Positions 1-6,046 of a DNA stretch of 6,046 nucleotides are shown piece after piece; within the stretch, counting starts at the first letter, position 1; every line of letters starts with the position of its first letter. The DNA is from Candidatus Saccharibacteria bacterium UBA6575 (GTDB lineage Bacteria > Patescibacteriota > Saccharimonadia > Saccharimonadales > Saccharimonadaceae). A program made the position numbers and the translations under genes. The notes under the pieces were generated by a model. It had not been told where the DNA came from, searched no databases, and worked only from the letters and a program-made list of their open reading frames with translations. Where the stretch lies: contig DJJF01000021.1 in assembly GCA_002434005.1 (NCBI GenBank), positions 5,445 through 11,490 of the forward strand, written 5' to 3'.

Positions 1-1
1 A

Positions 2-2062
2 TTCGTTGCCTTCATCATCCTGGCGGCTCGTCAGGCAATCATCATCATTCTTATCGTCTTATCTCCACTAGCATTCGCAGCCTTCATTCTGCCGAACACC
101 GAAAAATGGTTCGACCGCTGGCGCAGCACATTTACTACGCTTCTCGTATTATTCCCGATCTTCTCCCTCTTATTTGGTGGCTCTCAACTCGCAGGTGCCG
201 CCATAATTCAAAACGCCAACAACTTAGCAATTATGCTATTCGGTCTTGCCGTACAGGTTGTACCACTTGTTATCACGCCACTCCTTATCCAATTCTCAGG
301 TAGTCTGCTCGGTCGTATTGCTGGCATCGTGAACAATCCAGGTAAGGGTGTTGTTGACCGCTCTCGCAACTGGACAAAAGATCGCCAGGAGCTGCACCGT
401 CAAAAGAACCTGGCGCAGCCGAATACAAAATACAATCGGTTAAACATTGCCCGCCGCGGTGCGCAGCGTATGTACGCCAAGGATGCTGCTCGTAAACAAA
501 GACTTGAGGCCTACAAAGAGGGAGCAGAGAACCTTGCCCATGAACGCGAATTTGGTACGGGCTGGGTCGCTCAATCGCGTCTCGGCCGTAAAGCTGGTCT
601 GCCCGAGCGTATGAACAAAGCTTCATATGGCTACTGGGATGAGCAGTATCGAGACGAGAAATTGGCTCATCAGCGCATCGAAGCACAGCATGAAAAACAC
701 TGGAAAGAGCGCTCGAATATATCCATAACTGATCCGAACGATCCAACCCGTCGCATAGCCAATCCTCACTTTGACCAAAACCAGTTCGATCAGCGCGTTG
801 CGCTCCAGTATGCACAAGATCGTGGTCAATTAGCTGACGACCGCATGACAACCGCTTACACGGTTATGAAAGCCGGTCGCAATCCATATGAGGCATCGGG
901 CATGGCATCGATGTCAAACCAGGAGCTAGACTCACAAATCGATGCCGTTCGTGCAACGGCGCGTGACATCACTATCGAAGCAAACCGAAAAGGATCTGCT
1001 GAGGTTGTAATTCAGCAGGCTGGTGCAGCAGCACTCAAGGAAAGCCTCGACCTACGTCAAGTTGCAGGTGGTATTGGTGGCGAAGCTGCAGCCAACCGCA
1101 TCTACGCCAAGGCAAAAGTCGATGTTGTCGGGGCATATATGGATGACGTTAAAAACTCACGCTCAGTCCTTAGTGACTACACCGCGAAGCAGCTCGTCCG
1201 GCTCCACGTTGAAGGCATTGACCGTGATGGTAAACAAATCTACAACCCAATAACCGGTGAAGGTAATACAGCTATTGTCGACGCCGCCATGCAGGAAATC
1301 GCCCTAAATAAGGGTAATAACTGGGCAATGCAGAAGATGCGTGACCGCGTAGCGGACACTGGTATGATTTACGAATACGACGAGACTACCAATGAGAGTA
1401 AGTACTTCGATCTTCAGCGTGACTCTAGCGGCGCCGTTATTCGCGACAAGATTACCGGTAGGGCACGTAAGGGTGCTGAGATAACCGACCAAAGTATTAT
1501 TGATCGACGCCGCGATGTGCAGCAGCTCTTTGCGGATGCCGCAAAGCAGTCTAAGCTTCGCGTTGCCAACTTGTCTCAAACCGACCTTGGTAACTATGAA
1601 TCTGGTGTATCTACCACTTCTGGCCAAGAAGCGATCATTCGTGACATTATCACCGGTAAGTTTGACCAGGCCAAGATTGTGGATCTTGATGTCGATGAAC
1701 TTCAGCGCATGGTACAAGTTGTTCGACAGCCTGAAGTTCGCGACTATATTAATAGCGAGAAGAGCGAAGCACTTGGTAAGCTCATGGCTAATATCGACGG
1801 CGCTCAAGCCAACAAGCAAATCAATGGCCGCATTAAAGACCGTGAACGCGGTATCATGAACGCTATCGCGTCATATATTGATCCAAATGAGGCAAGCCGA
1901 AGAGCGGTCACGGACGGCACTGGGCGCAGCGATGTTGAAATACACTACTATGTTGACCCAGCAAATGATAATGTGCGTGTTCCAGCAAGTACTCCTGGAG
2001 CGGTATCGCAAGAAGCCGTCGTTCGGGCTCCAAAAGATTACGACCCCCTAACGCAGCAATAG
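2..2062 (+). CDS. VirB6/TrbL-like T4SS membrane protein with long cytoplasmic tail (5' partial)
   Basis: The reading frame is open from the window edge, so the start lies upstream and 686 residues are visible. Numbering from the first visible codon, residues 1-98 are the end of a polytopic membrane core with hydrophobic segments at about 1-9, 12-30, 43-69 and 75-98. Landmarks are SPLAF (21-25), LPNTE (30-34), WRS (40-42), ITP (91-93) and NNPGKG (111-116). The same landmarks occur in order in the 3134-6004 gene; by hand alignment about half the residues are identical over these blocks. Known VirB6/TrbL proteins form the inner-membrane channel of type IV secretion systems, and that family is the likely assignment here. 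Residues 117-686 are a hydrophilic, mostly helical, Arg/Lys/Glu-rich tail, predicted cytoplasmic by the positive-inside rule, ending in a Pro/Ala-rich, probably disordered stretch. An ATG at 233 is internal to a membrane helix and is not the start. No convincing terminator follows. The paralogy is solid; secretion function is inferred. Confidence 0.85.
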   Translation, partial: FVAFIILAARQAIIIILIVLSPLAFAAFILPNTEKWFDRWRSTFTTLLVLFPIFSLLFGGSQLAGAAIIQNANNLAIMLFGLAVQVVPLVITPLLIQFSGSLLGRIAGIVNNPGKGVVDRSRNWTKDRQELHRQKNLAQPNTKYNRLNIARRGAQRMYAKDAARKQRLEAYKEGAENLAHEREFGTGWVAQSRLGRKAGLPERMNKASYGYWDEQYRDEKLAHQRIEAQHEKHWKERSNISITDPNDPTRRIANPHFDQNQFDQRVALQYAQDRGQLADDRMTTAYTVMKAGRNPYEASGMASMSNQELDSQIDAVRATARDITIEANRKGSAEVVIQQAGAAALKESLDLRQVAGGIGGEAAANRIYAKAKVDVVGAYMDDVKNSRSVLSDYTAKQLVRLHVEGIDRDGKQIYNPITGEGNTAIVDAAMQEIALNKGNNWAMQKMRDRVADTGMIYEYDETTNESKYFDLQRDSSGAVIRDKITGRARKGAEITDQSIIDRRRDVQQLFADAAKQSKLRVANLSQTDLGNYESGVSTTSGQEAIIRDIITGKFDQAKIVDLDVDELQRMVQVVRQPEVRDYINSEKSEALGKLMANIDGAQANKQINGRIKDRERGIMNAIASYIDPNEASRRAVTDGTGRSDVEIHYYVDPANDNVRVPASTPGAVSQEAVVRAPKDYDPLTQQ

Positions 2063-2076
2063 TATCGTTTCAACCC

Positions 2077-2086
2077 TTGACGTCAA
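2077..2086. repeat. Perfect 10-bp palindrome TTGACGTCAA upstream of promoter
   Basis: TTGACGTCAA equals its own reverse complement. Its centre is about 50 bases upstream of the predicted transcription start near 2132, a position typical for an activator site. Its left half contains CTTGAC, which recurs 20 bases downstream at 2096-2101 over the -35 box. It could be an operator for a dimeric regulator, or chance; no regulator gene is visible in the window. Confidence 0.35.
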
Positions 2087-2096
2087 TTCTACCTAC

Positions 2097-2125
2097 TTGA
2101 CTTTTTGAAGCATAAGGTGTATAGT
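2097..2125 (+). promoter_or_regulatory. Sigma70-type promoter for the 2190 gene
   Basis: The -35 box TTGACT (2097-2102) and the -10 box TATAGT (2120-2125) are separated by exactly 17 bases. Each box matches the consensus at five of six positions. Predicted transcription start is near 2132, giving a leader of about 58 bases to the ATG at 2190. This is the best promoter match in the window. It implies the 2190 gene can be transcribed independently of the gene upstream. Confidence 0.7.
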
Positions 2126-2150
2126 AAGAAGTATAAGCACAAGCTTACTA
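2107..2150 (+). repeat. Direct and inverted repeats around the -10 box
   Basis: GAAGCATAAGG (2107-2117) and GAAGTATAAGC (2128-2138) match at 9 of 11 positions and are offset by 21 bases, two helical turns, one on each side of the -10 box. Separately, TAGTAAG (2122-2128) and CTTACTA (2144-2150) form a 7-bp inverted repeat with a 15-base loop that overlaps the -10 box. This could be a repressor site. Because the left arm begins at the -10 box, the full hairpin would not be present in the mRNA. AT-rich promoter DNA also produces such matches by chance. Confidence 0.3.
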
Positions 2151-2173
2151 ACCTAATGCCCCATATAAGCGGC

Positions 2174-2179
2174 AAGGAA
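2174..2179 (+). promoter_or_regulatory. Shine-Dalgarno site AAGGAA for the 2190 gene
   Basis: AAGGAA lies 10 bases before the ATG at 2190. An in-frame TAG at 2187-2189 directly precedes that ATG, so no longer in-frame start is possible. This is the only clear Shine-Dalgarno site next to a gene start in this window. Confidence 0.75.
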
Positions 2180-2189
2180 CCACCACTAG

Positions 2190-3056
2190 ATGAGTACGCA
2201 GAATCCTGAGCAAACCAGCGCAAGTCGTCCTGAAGAATGGAAAGACGGTGAATTGGTTGGCGAAACATCTACGCCACCCGTTGGTCAGCGTCATGAAGAC
2301 TACTTTCCGCTTAAGTGGTACCAGCGTCGAGGTAACAAGATTGCCGGTGTGGCGCTCGGTCTTGTTGCGGCAATAGGTGGTGGTATAGCTATCGGTAGTC
2401 ATAGCAATGGCGAAGTTAAACCTGACACTAGCGAAGCGAGTACAGGCGCCACAGTAGCTCCTGAATGGACTCCTGGGCCAGGCTTCGACTACACTCCGAG
2501 TGAACAAACTCCATATCTATATGACACCGATCCTTCGCTTGAAGAAATCAAGGGTCCGGCCGTCCTGACCGCAGATCAACTGACAAGCTGGCTATCGGGT
2601 GACGCCACCGCGCAGAACAATGTCGCAGCTAATGTCATCGCTCCTCGAATAAGTGTTGCCGTGCACGAACTATATGATGCAAAAAAGCAAGGCCAACATG
2701 CGGACGTATCATGGCTAACGACAGACGCTGCTACGCTTGAAGAACTTGATGGTGTTGCCGACTACTTTATAGACACTAGCAACAAGATCGACCCCGAAAC
2801 AGTCGATTGGTTCGGCTTCGACCTCTGTCGCTCCGACAAGCAGGCGCAACTCGACCCAGTGCTTGATCGCTGTCACCAAAATAATATGCCCGAGAATGCG
2901 TTTCTCGACCTTTCAGAGGGTAATCCGATGCAGATCGTCGTTACACGCGAAACTTCAGCCAACGATGATTCCGTCGTGGAAAACGCCGCTTACTTCGAGT
3001 TCGACAATTCAACCGTACGCCTAGAAGGCGACGTACTCGTAATCGAAGCCCTGTAA
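2190..3056 (+). CDS. Single-pass membrane protein with acidic extracytoplasmic domain, T4SS locus, unknown family
   Basis: The protein has 288 residues. Residues 1-50 are hydrophilic and end in a basic patch (K42, R46, R47, K50). One glycine-rich transmembrane helix follows at about 51-69, with G53/G57 in a GxxxG pattern. By the positive-inside rule the N-terminus is cytoplasmic and the C-terminal 219 residues are outside. The outer part begins with a Thr/Pro/Ser/Glu-rich linker (about 75-108), followed by a compact, strongly acidic domain (about 115-288) whose two cysteines, C213 and C228, could form a disulfide. No catalytic motif or known domain is recognised. The gene has its own promoter and Shine-Dalgarno site and sits between two VirB6-like paralogs, so a structural or accessory role in the same envelope complex is likely. 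The topology resembles VirB8/TcpC-type T4SS subunits (short cytoplasmic N-terminus, one helix, outer domain), but this is topology only; no sequence match is claimed. Confidence 0.85.
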   Translation: MSTQNPEQTSASRPEEWKDGELVGETSTPPVGQRHEDYFPLKWYQRRGNKIAGVALGLVAAIGGGIAIGSHSNGEVKPDTSEASTGATVAPEWTPGPGFDYTPSEQTPYLYDTDPSLEEIKGPAVLTADQLTSWLSGDATAQNNVAANVIAPRISVAVHELYDAKKQGQHADVSWLTTDAATLEELDGVADYFIDTSNKIDPETVDWFGFDLCRSDKQAQLDPVLDRCHQNNMPENAFLDLSEGNPMQIVVTRETSANDDSVVENAAYFEFDNSTVRLEGDVLVIEAL

Positions 3057-3082
3057 AAAACTAAAAGCGTATTCACAATCTG

Positions 3083-3111
3083 GAGCCCGGTGATTGAATA
3101 TCGCCGGGCTC
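3083..3111 (+). terminator. Hairpin, possible terminator after the 2190 gene
   Basis: The left arm GAGCCCGGTGAT (3083-3094) pairs with ATCGCCGGGCTC (3100-3111) to give a 12-bp stem, including one G-U pair, around a 5-base loop TGAAT. The stem is stable and GC-rich and starts 27 bases after the stop codon. The downstream sequence TGTTGCATAATC has no run of T, so it is not a classic intrinsic terminator. It may instead be a weak terminator or an mRNA 3'-end stabiliser. The -35 box of the next gene overlaps its loop. Confidence 0.55.
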
Positions 3112-3122
3112 TGTTGCATAAT
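3094..3122 (+). promoter_or_regulatory. Predicted promoter for the 3134 gene, near-leaderless
   Basis: The -35-like TTGAAT (3094-3099) and -10-like CATAAT (3117-3122) are separated by 17 bases. The -10 matches consensus at five of six positions and the -35 at four. Predicted transcription start is about 3128-3131, only a few bases before the ATG at 3134. No Shine-Dalgarno sequence lies upstream of that ATG, which fits a leaderless or very short-leader mRNA. Confidence 0.5.
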
Positions 3123-3133
3123 CATGGCAGATT

Positions 3134-6004
3134 ATGCTAACGCTAATACGAACAAGGGTAGGGGCAACATTCGCCAGTTTCATGGCAATTTCAGCGCTGA
3201 GCGTACTGGCTGGTGTCATCGTGCCGCAGGCAACCGCACATGCCGCGGATTATCCTTCGAACTACTGTACATTTACGCAATCAGCAAACAAAAACACATT
3301 GACTGGGTCGTGTACTGACGAAAAAAATAACGGCACGTTCGATGATGTAAATTTTAGAGAGTCAGGACGTGACACTTTCACGTTTACAGATAGCTTCTGG
3401 ACGATATCGGGCAATATTCCAACCACCTCCCATGACAAGCCTTCTGCAGGTAGCGTACCGGCGGGTCAAACATTAAGAGAAACTAGATGTGAGCCAGCGA
3501 CGATTACCTTCAGGAATAACGAGGCAACGATTTCTGGACAATATGCATCCAGTAAGCCAGTAAGTGGCTCGTTTTCCACCTGGGGCTGCACAGACCTCCT
3601 AAAAGGTAAGGTCACTGTCACCAGGGAACTGGTGCGCTTAACTCAATGGCGTGAAACATTTTATAACAATCTTCTTGAGAGTCTAACAGCCCTGCAGTGC
3701 AACAATTATAACCAGGGTAGTGACAATTACCGCGAGTGTGCACGCGGCGCTGCTACTTCAATCGCAGGCTGTGTCGGCCCAAGCGGATCAATCTGGACGA
3801 ATACCCCGTCGTTTGAAGATAAGGACGAGCAGAAAGACGCATACAGAGCTAGTGCAAGAGAGTGCCTCAACGGCAGACTAGGACGGGTATCTAGGGCGGA
3901 ATTAACCAACGCGATCAACCAAGCTAGCGCCAGCGCAGACACCGAAGAGAACAAGATTGTTGATACAGAGGGCGAAGGTGATAATGGCGACGGGACTGTC
4001 ACTACTTGTGCAATCGACAATATCGGCTGGCTTGTTTGCCCAGTACTTAACTTTATGGCTGGTATAGTCGACCGAGCATATGGCCAGGTAGCCGACTGGC
4101 TAAAAGTGACGCCGCTCACAACAACTACCCGTAGCGAAAACGGCGGAGTAAATACAATGTACTCTGCCTGGAGCGTTATGCGAAATATTGCCAATCTCGC
4201 ATTTGTAATCGGCTTTATGTTCATTATCTATTCGCAGATAACCAGTATTGGTTTAAGTAATTATGGGATTAAGAAACTGCTGCCAAAGATTATTGTTGCG
4301 GCCATACTCGTGAATGTGTCGTATTGGATATGTTCGATTGCAGTCGACCTTTCAAATATCCTGGGTTCATCACTCTATAAATTATTTGACGCGGAATTAT
4401 TCTCTCAAGGTATCAGCACCTCTGAGTTTGCTGGTGATATCAGCTCTACTGGTAATGGTTGGACTGCAATTGTCGCAGCTCTACTCGCTAGTGCAGCAAT
4501 ATGGGCGGCGTTACCGGCGCTTATCGTGGCTCTTCCGGCTGCATTATTTGCGATCGTAACCGTATTCCTAGTACTCGCGCTCCGTCAGGTATTGATTATC
4601 TTACTGATTGTTATTTCGCCACTCGCGTTCGTAGCATTACTTCTGCCCAACACCGAGGATTACTTCAAAAAGTGGCGTTCTTTGTTCCAGACGTTACTAC
4701 TCCTATACCCAATAATCGCAGCTATATTCGGCGCATCTGCTTTGGCATCGACAATCGTTATGAACAGCGCAACAGATATAAACGGCGACGGCAAAATTGC
4801 CGTGCAGCTCATGGCCGCACTTATTACCGTACTACCGCTTGCAATTACTCCACTAGTATTGAAGTTCAGCGGTGGATTACTCGCACGCTTTGGGGGCATG
4901 ATCAATAACCCAAACAAAGGACCATTCGATGCGATGCGTAAGCGGACAGATGCTCTAGCGGGCCGGATGAGAAACCGTCGTACAGCTAGTAGCATTCAGC
5001 GTGGCCAACGATTTGGGGAAAAAGTAAGAAGCTCCCAGGTAGGCATGAGAGGTGCTGCATCAAGCGCGTATCTACAAGATCGCATAAAAGGTGATAACGA
5101 CAGCAAGGTCAGGGGATGGCTAGCGGATCGATACGGTAAGATATCCAGCCGTGCCTCAAATAGCATTGAATATGCGGCGAGTATGGGTGCGACAGGCAAG
5201 GTAGATGCCGCGGAGCGAGATAAGTATGCAAAAGTCGCCGCAGATAGCGCTGCACGGAATTATGTTGCGGAGCGTGCCGTAGATAGTAAAGCGTACGCAA
5301 CATCTTTGGCCGGGGGCAACCCAGGTGTAGCTACATTAGTTCAAGCCTACGGAAAACAAGCCGTTCACGAAGAAGATGTTAAAGATGTTAAAGCGCAACG
5401 TGTACTCATCGATGGATATAATATAGAGCAACTCCTCGAGCGCGCCCAGGATGATAAGGCGACAGTATCCGAACGAGCCGCAGCCATACAAGAAATAGCC
5501 GAGCGCGGAGGTCACCAACATGTGCAAGAAATGTATGATTACCTGATGACTGCTAATAATAAAAACATGGCCAATTACGACGCAAATGCAGGCGAGATAC
5601 AAAAACTCTCAGCCGAGGCACTATTGAGACGTAAGCCAGCAGGTATGAGTGCGACGAATGCTAATAATATGAAGTCTGGAGCTATGACAGGCGACGGATT
5701 TATGAATGAATTTCAATACCGAATCGAGGCTCGTAAGTTCAGTGCAGAAGCGCTATCGAAAATGGATCTTGACGACCACATACGTATTGCCGAAATGGCT
5801 TCAAGGAATGAGCTAAGCGATGAAGCCTTGGCGCTAATCCAAAGTCAACTCCTAGAGATTAGCCAGAGCGACACAATGAAGCTATCACCAGAACAAACTG
5901 AGATACTTGAAAAGGCGACTCACAGGCAGATGGCGCTCAACCCAAGCGGCAATCCCTACAGCCTCCGCAACACTCTACCTGTAAGGCCACGATCAAATCC
6001 TTAA
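3134..6004 (+). CDS. VirB6/TrbL-like T4SS membrane protein with secreted cysteine-rich N-domain and cytoplasmic tail
   Basis: The protein has 956 residues. Residues 1-38 are a signal peptide: R6 and R8, a hydrophobic core at about 9-30, and a likely cut after AHA (35-37) or A38. Residues 39-294 form an outer domain: a beta-rich part (about 40-165), then a helical part (about 165-270), with cysteines at 45, 60, 119, 152, 189, 202, 213, 244 and 292. An amphipathic segment (297-325, C302) follows. Seven membrane helices are then proposed at about 349-369, 384-409, 443-460, 462-483, 486-504, 517-543 and 556-578. Motifs are SPLAF (495-499), LPNTE (504-508), WRS (514-516), ITP (571-573) and NNPNKG (591-596). 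An outer loop carries DINGDGKI (548-555), an EF-hand-like calcium loop. Residues 597-956 form a basic, helical tail predicted to be cytoplasmic. Odd spacing of N-outside and C-inside agrees with seven helices. In-frame TAA at 3119-3121 leaves 3134 as the first ATG, and the signal peptide supports it. A channel role is inferred from family. Confidence 0.88.
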   Translation: MLTLIRTRVGATFASFMAISALSVLAGVIVPQATAHAADYPSNYCTFTQSANKNTLTGSCTDEKNNGTFDDVNFRESGRDTFTFTDSFWTISGNIPTTSHDKPSAGSVPAGQTLRETRCEPATITFRNNEATISGQYASSKPVSGSFSTWGCTDLLKGKVTVTRELVRLTQWRETFYNNLLESLTALQCNNYNQGSDNYRECARGAATSIAGCVGPSGSIWTNTPSFEDKDEQKDAYRASARECLNGRLGRVSRAELTNAINQASASADTEENKIVDTEGEGDNGDGTVTTCAIDNIGWLVCPVLNFMAGIVDRAYGQVADWLKVTPLTTTTRSENGGVNTMYSAWSVMRNIANLAFVIGFMFIIYSQITSIGLSNYGIKKLLPKIIVAAILVNVSYWICSIAVDLSNILGSSLYKLFDAELFSQGISTSEFAGDISSTGNGWTAIVAALLASAAIWAALPALIVALPAALFAIVTVFLVLALRQVLIILLIVISPLAFVALLLPNTEDYFKKWRSLFQTLLLLYPIIAAIFGASALASTIVMNSATDINGDGKIAVQLMAALITVLPLAITPLVLKFSGGLLARFGGMINNPNKGPFDAMRKRTDALAGRMRNRRTASSIQRGQRFGEKVRSSQVGMRGAASSAYLQDRIKGDNDSKVRGWLADRYGKISSRASNSIEYAASMGATGKVDAAERDKYAKVAADSAARNYVAERAVDSKAYATSLAGGNPGVATLVQAYGKQAVHEEDVKDVKAQRVLIDGYNIEQLLERAQDDKATVSERAAAIQEIAERGGHQHVQEMYDYLMTANNKNMANYDANAGEIQKLSAEALLRRKPAGMSATNANNMKSGAMTGDGFMNEFQYRIEARKFSAEALSKMDLDDHIRIAEMASRNELSDEALALIQSQLLEISQSDTMKLSPEQTEILEKATHRQMALNPSGNPYSLRNTLPVRPRSNP

Positions 6005-6006
6005 CT

Positions 6007-6015
6007 TGTTATACT
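6007..6015 (+). promoter_or_regulatory. Extended -10 promoter directly upstream of the 6024 start
   Basis: TGTTATACT matches the extended -10 pattern TGnTATAAT with one mismatch; the hexamer TATACT spans 6010-6015. No -35 match is seen at 17 bases upstream (5987-5992), which an extended -10 can tolerate. Predicted transcription start is about 6022, two bases before the ATG, again implying a leaderless mRNA. Alternatively the gene is simply read through from 3134-6004 and this match is chance. Confidence 0.45.
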
Positions 6016-6023
6016 GAAGCTAT

Positions 6024-6046
6024 ATGGCAGTCTATAAGGTACCCCA
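6024..6046 (+). CDS. Probable PrgI-family protein, start only (3' partial)
   Basis: Only seven codons are inside the window: MAVYKVP, followed by CA, which would start a Gln or His codon. An in-frame TGA at 6015-6017 leaves 6024 as the only ATG. From memory, PrgI-family proteins of Saccharibacteria T4SS-like loci commonly begin MAVYKVPQ and are followed by a VirB4-like ATPase; the visible residues and the VirB6-like neighbour agree with this. PrgI proteins are small, membrane-anchored subunits of Gram-positive-type T4SS. The gene begins 19 bases after the preceding stop and has no clear Shine-Dalgarno site (only GAAG at 6016-6019, too close). The identification rests on very few residues. Confidence 0.55.

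Noticed and set aside
285..851. Minus-strand open frame of 188 codons
   Set aside because: It is antisense to a well-supported gene, and the product is Cys/His/Arg-rich with no recognisable domain.
1304..1819. Minus-strand open frame of 171 codons inside the first gene
   Set aside because: It is antisense to the conserved tail with no plausible start signal or domain, so it is treated as a shadow of the real gene.
2082..2106. GTCAA-N10-TTGAC followed by TTTTT as a terminator for the first gene
   Set aside because: The stem is only 5 bp and AT-rich, and it overlaps the strong promoter for the 2190 gene. The T run is better read as promoter spacer.
3154..3184. Purine-rich AAGGGTAGGGG as a Shine-Dalgarno site for a later start at 3182
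   Set aside because: It lies about 19 bases before that ATG, too far, and starting there would remove the basic N-terminal part of the signal peptide.
3094..3318. Open frame overlapping the start of the 3134 gene, including an ATG at 3124
   Set aside because: Its translation has no domain or signal peptide and overlaps a long gene that begins with a convincing signal peptide in another frame.
2..6004. Recoding of TGA as glycine, as in Gracilibacteria/Absconditabacteria
   Set aside because: The long frames contain no in-frame TGA, tryptophan uses TGG and glycine uses GGN, so the standard bacterial code fits.
1..6046. CRISPR arrays, tRNA or rRNA genes, insertion sequences, attachment sites
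   Set aside because: No regularly spaced repeats, cloverleaf-like sequences, transposase reading frames or flanking terminal repeats were seen.

Overview
The window most likely comes from a candidate-phyla-radiation bacterium, with Saccharibacteria (TM7) as the best guess. The reasons are the standard code with TGA used as stop, moderate GC, short gene gaps, and a gene set resembling the type IV secretion (T4SS)-like membrane locus of that group: large VirB6/TrbL-like polytopic proteins next to what looks like a PrgI-family gene. The taxonomic call is inference. No rRNA, tRNA, mobile element or CRISPR was seen. All genes are on the plus strand.

Layout. (1) Positions 2-2062 hold the 3' part of a VirB6/TrbL-like gene. 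The window opens inside its transmembrane core and then encodes a 570-residue cytoplasmic tail. (2) The 127-base gap 2063-2189 carries a strong sigma70-type promoter, a perfect 10-bp palindrome just upstream of it, repeats around the -10 box, and a clear Shine-Dalgarno site. (3) Positions 2190-3056 encode a 288-residue single-pass membrane protein with an acidic extracytoplasmic domain, of unknown family. (4) The 77-base gap 3057-3133 holds a 12-bp hairpin, and a promoter whose -35 box starts at the hairpin's loop edge. (5) Positions 3134-6004 encode a 956-residue protein: signal peptide, cysteine-rich ectodomain, VirB6-like membrane core, and a helical cytoplasmic tail. Its core is clearly paralogous to gene 1. 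(6) The 19-base gap 6005-6023 has an extended -10 box, followed by the first seven codons of a gene starting MAVYKVP, probably PrgI family.

Taken together this looks like the inner-membrane channel part of a T4SS or conjugation-like machine. Two different VirB6-like subunits flank a single-pass protein that could be a VirB8-like or accessory subunit, and a PrgI/VirB4 module would be expected downstream. Two of the three visible starts lack a Shine-Dalgarno sequence and sit directly below -10 boxes, which suggests leaderless or near-leaderless mRNAs.
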